From Candidatus Gastranaerophilales bacterium (lineage in GTDB: Bacteria > Cyanobacteriota > Vampirovibrionia > Gastranaerophilales > Gastranaerophilaceae): a stretch of DNA of 64,000 nt. Both the position numbers and the translations under genes were made by a program. This document shows positions 56,000 to 64,000 of the stretch, in pieces (within the stretch, counting starts at the first letter, position 1; the number at the start of each line of letters is the position of its first letter). The stretch covers positions 1 through 64,000 of the forward strand of contig CANPYW010000010.1 of assembly GCA_947588745.1 (NCBI GenBank), read 5' to 3'. The notes beneath the pieces are model-generated. The model ran no database searches and was not told the DNA's origin. It saw nothing but the letters and a program-made list of their open reading frames with translations.

Positions 56000-56062
56000 A
56001 GATAGTCCATTTTAGTACCGTCCAATTACAGACTATTATATTCGTAAAAAGTTTTAAGTCAA
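56000..56062 (-). promoter_or_regulatory. promoter and candidate MarR operator of the efflux operon
   Basis: On the minus strand TTGACT (56057-56062) and TATAAT (56035-56040) are 16 nt apart. ATAGTC near 56002 and GACTAT near 56031-56036 are inverted arms, about 23 nt apart, flanking the probable start. They are a possible repressor site. Confidence 0.55.
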
Positions 56063-56084
56063 TTATATATATAATATTTACAAT

Positions 56085-56567
56085 TTATTTTAAATTCTTT
56101 AACATTCTGTTTCTGAAGTTTATATAATTATTAAGCTCCTCTTCTAAAACATCTGTGCTTTGAGAAGACAAGTATAATGAAAAAGAATGGTCTAATTTCT
56201 TATCAATCATAAATACAGTCGGAAATCCAGATATATGGTACTTCGTTACCATATCTATATTTTTTGGATTTTCACAATTTATGATTGCAAAATTATATTT
56301 ATCTGCCAATTTTTTTGCAAGTTTTCCATATTCGGGCATAAACCTTCTGCAATAGCCGCACCAATCAACATAAAATAAAACAATTGAAGGTTTGTCAAAA
56401 TCAGTAATCTCATTATATTCAACAACATATTCTGCAGGTATTTCAATCGGAGCTTGCAAATTTTGTTGAGGTTTTGTATATTCGCTACTTTTTAATACAA
56501 TATGAGCAAATACAAACAATCCGATTGCCGCAACTACGAATAAACCTATAAAAAACTTTTTTTTCAT
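56085..56567 (-). CDS. membrane-anchored thioredoxin-family protein
   Basis: 160 residues. N-terminal membrane segment (4-24), then a thioredoxin domain with WCGYC as redox site and SGFPTVFMID with the cis-proline. It faces the periplasm and may be a disulphide reductase or oxidase. Its ATG overlaps the glgC stop by 4 nt. Confidence 0.88.
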   Translation of the reverse strand: MKKKFFIGLFVVAAIGLFVFAHIVLKSSEYTKPQQNLQAPIEIPAEYVVEYNEITDFDKPSIVLFYVDWCGYCRRFMPEYGKLAKKLADKYNFAIINCENPKNIDMVTKYHISGFPTVFMIDKKLDHSFSLYLSSQSTDVLEEELNNYINFRNRMLKNLK

Positions 56568-57799
56568 AATTTTGCCCCCTTTGGAACTACCGTAACACCG
56601 CCTTTGGAAACCACAAAGCCCCTCGCCAGGTCTTCTTCTCTGTCTATTCCTATTTTTGTACCCGACGGAATATCAACATTTTTATCTATTATGGCTTTTC
56701 TGATTTCCGCATTTCTGCCTACATTAACATTTTCCATCAATATAGAATCACTTATTATGGAAAAGCTGTTTATTCTTACATTTGGAGATAACACACATCT
56801 TGAAAGACTGCCGCCCGAAATTATACAACCCTCGGATACCATTGAATTCGTTGCCATGCCCGTACGTTCAACTTCTTCCCACAAAAATTTCGCCGGAGGG
56901 AAGTTATAATTATAAGTTCTTAAAGGCCAATCTGCGGAATATAAATTCAATTCGGGTTCATAATTTAACAAATCCATATTAGCCTGCCAGTAGCTGTCTA
57001 TACTGCCCACATCACGCCAATATCCACGTTCGGAGTCCGTCATTCCGGTATATTCGTTCTGTGAAAAGTCATAAATATAAATAAGTTTACCCTCGGCAAG
57101 CATTTTAGGAATGATATCTTTCCCGAAGTCGTGATTTGAATTTGGATTTAGTGCATCTTGTTGTACTTCTTCCACAAGATTTTTTGTTTCGAAAATATAA
57201 TTACCCATTGAAGCGAGGCACATATCCGGTCTGTTCGGAATTGATTTAGGTTTTGTTTTTGGCTTTTCTTGAAAGCTTATAAGCCGCCAATTTTCATCCA
57301 CTTCTATAATACCGAATTCGCTTGCTTGTTCTATCGGTATCGGAATAGCAGAAATTGTAAGCTCTGCGTTTTTCTTTTTGTGATATCTCATCATTTGTGA
57401 AACATCCATTCTGTAGATATGGTCGCCGCCGAAAACGCATACATGCTTAGGTTTTTCATCATTTATATGAGTAAGATTTTGGAAAACAGCATCTGCAGTA
57501 CCCTGATACCAATGTCCGTCCGTCCTCATTTGTGCGGGTACTAAATCTATATATTGACCCAATATTGAAGAAACCGGCCAGCTTCTTGCTATATGCTGAT
57601 TTAACGAGTCTGATTTATATTGAGTAAGTATTTTCAGCTTATAAAATCCGGAATTAATAAAATTATTGATAACAAAGTCGATAATCCTGTAGCGACCGCC
57701 GAATGGTACTGCGGGTTTAGCTCTGTCACGAGTAAGCGGATATAATCTTTTACCTTCTCCGCCCGCCAATATCATAACAAGTGCCGTATCAAGTGCCAA
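56564..57799 (-). CDS. glgC: glucose-1-phosphate adenylyltransferase
   Basis: 411 residues. MILAGGEGKRLYPLTRDRAKPAVPFGG is the substrate site (LAGGEGKRLYPL shown), GGDHIYRMD the catalytic Asp, and a C-terminal beta-helix follows. It makes ADP-glucose for glycogen. TTG start with AAGGAGG 9 nt upstream. Lies 14 bp after lepA; no other glg gene is in the window. Confidence 0.95.
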   Translation of the reverse strand: MALDTALVMILAGGEGKRLYPLTRDRAKPAVPFGGRYRIIDFVINNFINSGFYKLKILTQYKSDSLNQHIARSWPVSSILGQYIDLVPAQMRTDGHWYQGTADAVFQNLTHINDEKPKHVCVFGGDHIYRMDVSQMMRYHKKKNAELTISAIPIPIEQASEFGIIEVDENWRLISFQEKPKTKPKSIPNRPDMCLASMGNYIFETKNLVEEVQQDALNPNSNHDFGKDIIPKMLAEGKLIYIYDFSQNEYTGMTDSERGYWRDVGSIDSYWQANMDLLNYEPELNLYSADWPLRTYNYNFPPAKFLWEEVERTGMATNSMVSEGCIISGGSLSRCVLSPNVRINSFSIISDSILMENVNVGRNAEIRKAIIDKNVDIPSGTKIGIDREEDLARGFVVSKGGVTVVPKGAKL

Positions 57800-57813
57800 T
57801 TTTAATTACCTCC

Positions 57814-59616
57814 TTAGTCATCTTCCAAAGTTAAAACAGCCATAAATGCTTCTTGCGGAACTTCTACTTTGCCTACCGCTTTCATACGTTTTTTACCACG
57901 TTTTTGTTTTTCCAGCAGTTTACGTTTACGAGAAATATCTCCGCCGTAGCATTTATCAAGCACACTTTTTCTTAATGCTTTAATATTTGTTCTTGCAATA
58001 ATTCTTCCGCCGATTGCAGCTTGAATAGCCACTTCAAACATTTGTTTCGGGATTATTTCTTTAAGTTTTGACGTAAGTTTTTGCCCCACATAAAATGCAT
58101 TATCCTTATGGACTATTGCACTTAAGGCATCTACCGTTTCATTAGCCAGCAGAATATCGAGTTTTACAAGGTCGGAACGTTTATAATCACTGAACTCGTA
58201 ATCTAAACTTGCATAACCTTTCGAACACGATTTTAATCTGTCATAAAAGTCTGTTATAACCTCACTTAAAGGCATTTCATAGTGCAATGACACTCTTATT
58301 TTATCCAAATATGTCATGTTTTGAAAAATACCACGTTTTGATTGAGCCAATTCCATTAACAGCCCAACATATTCGCTCGGAGTGATAATCGATACCTTAA
58401 CATAAGGTTCTTCTATATAATCACGATATTGAGCATCGGGAAGATTTGCGGGGTTATCAATTTCCACAACCTCTCCGTTTGTTTTGTGAACTCTGTATAC
58501 AACACTCGGTGCAGTTGTTACGAGCGTTAAATTATACTCTCTTTCCAAACGCTCCTGTGCTATTTCCATGTGAAGCATTCCCAAAAAACCGCACCTGAAG
58601 CCAAACCCCAGAGCTGAAGAAGTTTCGGGTTCAAATGTTATACTGGAATCATTAAGCTTTAATTTTTCAAGTGCCTCTTTTAAATCCTGATATTGGTCAT
58701 TATCAACAGGATATACTCCCGAAAATACCATTGGAAGTGCTTCTTTATAACCTTCAAGAGGCTCTTTTGCCCCGTTTTCGGCAAGAGTTATTGTATCACC
58801 GACAAATCTTGTAATTTCTTTTATGGAACATCCCATATACCCTACATCACCCGTTTTCAGCTCGTTTACGGGAACTCTGTTCGGATTAAGATATCCCAAT
58901 TCCGTAACTTCATACTCTTTACCCGTAGCCATAAATTTTATTTTATCGCCGAGTTTTATACTGCCGTCAACTACCTTAAAGAAGCAGAGTGTACCTAAAT
59001 ATTGGTCATAAGCACTGTCAAAAACAAGAGCTCTTAAAGGTTTATCGGAAGTATCGGCTGGTGGAGGAATAAAATCAACAATTGCTTCAAGAACATCTTC
59101 TATGTTTGTACCGTCTTTTGCACTAACGGGAATTGCCATTGAAGCATCAATTCCAAGCACTTCTTCTATTTCGGCCTTAGTTCCCTCCACATTTGCGGAG
59201 GGTAAATCTATTTTATTAATTACGGGAATTATTTCCAAATTCTGTTCCGCAGCCAAATAAACATTTGAAAGTGTTTGTGCTTCAACACCTTGTGTTGCAT
59301 CCACAATAAGCAATGCTCCCTCGCAAGCCGCCAAAGAACGTGATACTTCATAGCTGAAATCAACGTGTCCCGGGGTATCAATAAGATTAAGTTCGTATTC
59401 TTTACCGTTTTTGGCTTTATAATTCATTCTTGCGGCATTCAATTTTATTGTAATGCCTCGTTCACGCTCTATATCCATGGAATCAAGCAATTGATTTTGC
59501 ATATCCCTTTCGGCTATCGTTCCCGTTTTTTCAAGCAGCCTGTCTGCAAGAGTGGATTTACCGTGGTCAATATGTGCAATTATGCAAAAATTTCTTACAT
59601 TTTCTATATATTTCAT
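57814..59616 (-). CDS. lepA: elongation factor 4 (LepA)
   Basis: 600 residues, full length. G-motifs [21 protein letters not shown] and NKIDLPSA are present. The C-terminal domain is complete with [14 protein letters not shown]. It is a ribosome back-translocase/assembly GTPase. First gene of the lepA-glgC-thioredoxin operon. Confidence 0.97.
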   Translation of the reverse strand: MKYIENVRNFCIIAHIDHGKSTLADRLLEKTGTIAERDMQNQLLDSMDIERERGITIKLNAARMNYKAKNGKEYELNLIDTPGHVDFSYEVSRSLAACEGALLIVDATQGVEAQTLSNVYLAAEQNLEIIPVINKIDLPSANVEGTKAEIEEVLGIDASMAIPVSAKDGTNIEDVLEAIVDFIPPPADTSDKPLRALVFDSAYDQYLGTLCFFKVVDGSIKLGDKIKFMATGKEYEVTELGYLNPNRVPVNELKTGDVGYMGCSIKEITRFVGDTITLAENGAKEPLEGYKEALPMVFSGVYPVDNDQYQDLKEALEKLKLNDSSITFEPETSSALGFGFRCGFLGMLHMEIAQERLEREYNLTLVTTAPSVVYRVHKTNGEVVEIDNPANLPDAQYRDYIEEPYVKVSIITPSEYVGLLMELAQSKRGIFQNMTYLDKIRVSLHYEMPLSEVITDFYDRLKSCSKGYASLDYEFSDYKRSDLVKLDILLANETVDALSAIVHKDNAFYVGQKLTSKLKEIIPKQMFEVAIQAAIGGRIIARTNIKALRKSVLDKCYGGDISRKRKLLEKQKRGKKRMKAVGKVEVPQEAFMAVLTLEDD

Positions 59617-59711
59617 ATCTTTAGTCTATTACAGAAAAAATTCTTTGCCAATATTTTACTTTTGTTTATCCCTAAACATAATAAAAATAATTAATATACC
59701 GCTATTCACCG

Positions 59712-59734
59712 ATGTTTATAAACTTCATAAACAT
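59712..59734. promoter_or_regulatory. inverted repeat upstream of the MalG-type permease
   Basis: ATGTTTAT (59712-59719) and ATAAACAT (59727-59734) are perfect inverted 8-mers with a 7-nt spacer. They lie just upstream of the -10-like TATTAT (59758-59763) and could be an operator. Confidence 0.45.
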
Positions 59735-59769
59735 TCAACCATTTTATACCGGTGTGCTATTATTAATAT

Positions 59770-60585
59770 ATGAAAAAATTTTTGGGATATGTAATATTAA
59801 CGGCGGGGGCATTATCAATGCTTGTGCCTTTTATATATATGATTAGCATTTCCTTTATGCGGGAAGCTCAAATATTCGGCGGCAATATAAGTTTTATTCC
59901 AAATCCGTTTACGATTGATAACTATAAATACGTATTTAATTCAACGGATATTTTTAAATATTTTTTTAACAGTATGTTTGTTGCCATAGTGACAACAATA
60001 GGTCAGGTTACGATTTCTTCAATGGCGGGTTATGCATTTGCAAGATTTGAGTTTAAATACAAAGAATCTTTATTTATATTACTTTTAATTTCAATGATGA
60101 TACCGCCGCAGGTAAATATAGTTCCATTATTTTTTCTTATGAAACAACTTCATTGGGTTGATACATATCAGGCATTGATAATTCCGGGATTATTCGGAGG
60201 TTTTGGCGTGTTTATGATGCGTCAATGGTTTAAAGGATTACCGAAAGATATGGAAGCTTCGGCACAAATAGACGGATGCAATACTTTTGAAGTATTTTAT
60301 AAGATAGCTCTGCCGCTATCTCTGCCAGCTGTTATTACGCTTGCAATATTTACTTTTATAACCACGTGGAACAGTTTTATGTGGCCTTTAATAATAACTA
60401 ATTCCGATACAATTAGGACATTACCGATAGGGCTTGCAAATTTTCAAGGAAGTTTTAGAGAAGTGACCGATTGGGGAGCTCTTATGTCATATTCCGTAAT
60501 ATGCTGTATGCCGGTAATAATAGTGTTTTTACTAGGAAGAAAATATTTTATCAACGATATTCTTAACGGTGGAATTAAAGAATAA
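59770..60585 (+). CDS. carbohydrate ABC transporter permease, MalG/UgpE type
   Basis: 271 residues, six membrane segments. The EAA loop (EASAQIDGCNTFEVFYKIALPLSLP) near residue 165 contacts the ATPase. MalG-type subunits normally pair with a MalF-type permease, a binding protein and an ATPase, none of which is encoded nearby. No Shine-Dalgarno is seen. TATTAT lies 6 nt before the ATG, suggesting leaderless transcription. Confidence 0.9.
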   Translation: MKKFLGYVILTAGALSMLVPFIYMISISFMREAQIFGGNISFIPNPFTIDNYKYVFNSTDIFKYFFNSMFVAIVTTIGQVTISSMAGYAFARFEFKYKESLFILLLISMMIPPQVNIVPLFFLMKQLHWVDTYQALIIPGLFGGFGVFMMRQWFKGLPKDMEASAQIDGCNTFEVFYKIALPLSLPAVITLAIFTFITTWNSFMWPLIITNSDTIRTLPIGLANFQGSFREVTDWGALMSYSVICCMPVIIVFLLGRKYFINDILNGGIKE

Positions 60586-60655
60586 AATTATATTATTTGT
60601 AATTAAGAAAAAGAATGAGCAAAATTTTAAATTAGATAAAAATTTGAAATATTAA

Positions 60656-62587
<1,932 letters not shown>

Positions 62588-62619
62588 TTACAAAGTTCAT
62601 TAATTAAAATCTAAGCATT

Positions 62620-62650
62620 AAGCGGGCTAAATTTCATTTAGCCCGCTTTT
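62620..62650 (+). terminator. intrinsic terminator of dnaK
   Basis: Perfect 13-bp stem (62620-62632, 62636-62648), TTC loop, then a T-tract. Confidence 0.85.
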
Positions 62651-63119
62651 ATATGAACACTCGGTTTAATTTCTTTTAACCTCCATTTTACAAAGCGAAT
62701 TATTGAGCCGTTGGCGAAATAAATGAGCCTGTAAGCGATAGCTGATTATTGCGGAAAGTTCACGGAAGTTTCCGTAATTGTTTGTTTATCGTTGTTTTCA
62801 TTGATGTATTTCAGTTGTAAAGTTATGTAAAAACGGACAAGTTGCACAAGTTTTTTAAATTTTTGCAAAAGTAGTCAAACCCGGCCTTACTTTCAGATAA
62901 AATTTATAGAAAGTAAGTTTAAAAATTTGCGAACCGAGGCAATATACAAAATATCAGTTGAAAAAAATTTTACTTTTAACGGAGATATTAAGAACTAAAT
63001 AAATCTTTACATATTATAAGAAATGATTATAATGAAAGATATAAAAAAGTTAGTCTGGCAGTATAGTTATTTTATATAAAATTTTTTACTTGTAATTTAA
63101 AATAGTTGAGGATAAGAGC
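62651..63119. other. long non-coding region before the adhesin gene
   Basis: No ORF with a ribosome-binding site is seen. It contains a 9-bp inverted repeat (CTTACTTTC 62886-62894, GAAAGTAAG 62909-62917) and a good promoter at 63006-63033. A small GC-containing hairpin (ACGGAA GT TTCCGT) lies near 62770. Confidence 0.5.
63006..63033 (+). promoter_or_regulatory. promoter of the adhesin gene
   Basis: TTTACA (63006-63011) and TATAAT (63028-63033) are 16 nt apart, giving a 5' leader of about 80 nt. Confidence 0.6.
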
Positions 63120-64000
63120 ATGAAGAAAATTAAACCTGTAAATTCCCCCCCCAGTGCAGAATAGGCTTATTTAAGGAGGTTAAGTCAGGTTTTGGGCTTT
63201 TACTTGCAGTATCAATTGTATCCGTGTTTAACTTATCTTCTCTTCCCGTAAATGCCGAAGGGCCAGATACCTATTTGAAAAAAACCGATTACGGTAACGG
63301 AGATACTACTGCTTATTTCAAATGGTTACAAAACGGGAAAGGGGATTATGAGCTAGAAGTTTCAAACGATCAAGATGCTCAAATAACCGTGCATTATGAT
63401 AACAACAATAATCAAAGAAAAGTAATTGGTACCTCCCCTTTCGAAGATATAAAGCAAGAATTTGTAAACTTGGAATATAATCAAACTGAAGGCAATACTC
63501 TACAAGGCGGTGCTATATATAATGATGGTAGAAATACTATTACTAATATTATAAGTGATTTTATAAGAAACCGTGTAGATAATAACCAAGTTGACGGTGG
63601 TGCTATTGGCGGTGCTATATATAACAGTGGCAGCGGGGTAATACAAAACATAGAAGGCGATTTTATAGGAAATTATGCAAATAGTGAAACAGCTGATTCT
63701 GAAGCCGGTGCTGTATATAATGGCTGGGAAGGCACAATAAGTTATATTAAAGGTAATTTCATAGGAAATCATACATATGGTGGTGGCCAATATGTAAATG
63801 GCGGAGCCATTTCGAATTACATGTCTAAAATAAACAATATAAAGGGAAATTTTGCATATAACTATGCCCGTTCAACAAACGGTTTTGCAAGAGGCGGCGC
63901 TATATACAACAATGAAAAATCAGAAATAGAAAACATAGAAGGCGATTTTGTCGGAAATTATACTATTGGTGAAAAAGAGAATTCTTCAGGCGGTGCAATA
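63120..64000 (+). CDS. Pmp-like repeat adhesin/autotransporter, out of frame at a C8 tract (3' end outside window)
   Basis: ATG 63120 with GAGGA upstream opens MKKIKPVNSPP and hits TAG at 63162 in this allele. With one more C (or two fewer) in the C8 run at 63145-63152, the frame joins a long open frame to the window end. It then reads QCRIGLFKEVKSGFGLLL, a signal peptide cleaved after VNA, and a passenger. The passenger has repeats of GGAIYN and DFIGN about 25-35 residues apart, like the GGAI/FxxN repeats of Chlamydia Pmp proteins, expected to form a beta-helix. The 3' end probably holds a barrel. Expression in this allele is OFF unless translation slips. Confidence 0.75.
63145..63152 (+). 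repeat. C8 homopolymer tract (candidate phase-variation switch)
   Basis: Eight consecutive C's in an A+T-rich genome, nine codons into the adhesin gene. A change in length by one moves the downstream frame into or out of register. Confidence 0.8.

Noticed and set aside
63500-63790. 96-residue open frame on the minus strand with repeated ISYEI/IYSTA motifs
   Set aside because: It is the reverse complement of the adhesin repeats; its repetitiveness simply mirrors the GGAI/FxxN pattern and it has no ribosome-binding site.

Overview
The window is A+T-rich, gene-dense bacterial chromosome. It comes from a diderm: it encodes an RND/MFP/TolC efflux operon, beta-barrel autotransporter fragments at both edges, and many secreted or membrane-anchored proteins. 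It also carries a PgpH-ybeY-dgkA cluster, an LCP (LytR-CpsA-Psr) protein, a four-subunit 2-oxoacid:ferredoxin oxidoreductase, a 2-hydroxyacyl-CoA dehydratase-type activase and glgC. Diderm envelope genes next to anaerobic and Firmicutes/cyanobacteria-like genes fit a gut anaerobe of the Gastranaerophilales (Melainabacteria/Vampirovibrionia) type. This assignment is inference; no 16S rRNA gene is present. TAG, TAA and TGA all end normal genes, so the standard code applies.

Layout. 1-4.4 kb: the last strand of an autotransporter, three radical SAM genes and a ketopantoate-reductase-like dehydrogenase. 4.5-18.9 kb: a cell-surface acylation region with two MBOAT (AlgI-like) acyltransferases, five SGNH/DltD-like exported proteins, an acyl-CoA synthetase, a U32 (RlhA-like) protein and a CstA-type transporter. 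19-25.1 kb: a redox cluster with five flavodoxin-fold proteins, a nitroreductase, an alpha/beta hydrolase and a GDSL esterase. 25.1-26.9 kb: another radical SAM gene, initiator tRNA-Met and small ORFs. 26.9-49.3 kb: mostly housekeeping genes (valS, a DHH phosphoesterase, pgpH-ybeY-dgkA, VOR/KOR subunits, an exonuclease, an Fmt-like protein, mazG-hisG, an LCP protein, an activase, rplJL with its leader, infC) with several unrecognised proteins. 49.3-56 kb: marR-mfp-rnd-tolC efflux operon. 56-62.6 kb: lepA-glgC-thioredoxin, an orphan MalG-type permease and dnaK. 62.6-64 kb: the start of a large adhesin with Pmp-like GGAI/FxxN repeats.

The most notable signals are these. (1) The adhesin's start codon and signal peptide are separated by a run of eight C's that puts them out of frame, as expected for a phase-variable OFF allele. 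(2) One of the two MBOATs has lost both conserved histidines (H284 to N, H324 to K relative to its paralogue), and the gene overlapping it encodes an SGNH-like partner with Cys and Asn where relatives have Ser and Gly. (3) The membrane-anchored SGNH-like proteins share a C-terminal module not recognised here and a length-variable insert. (4) Three radical SAM paralogues carry a SPASM-like cysteine domain before, not after, the radical SAM core. (5) infC has a strong Shine-Dalgarno placed for an ATT start. (6) Several genes have a TATAAT-like -10 box 6-7 nt before the ATG and no Shine-Dalgarno, suggesting leaderless mRNAs.
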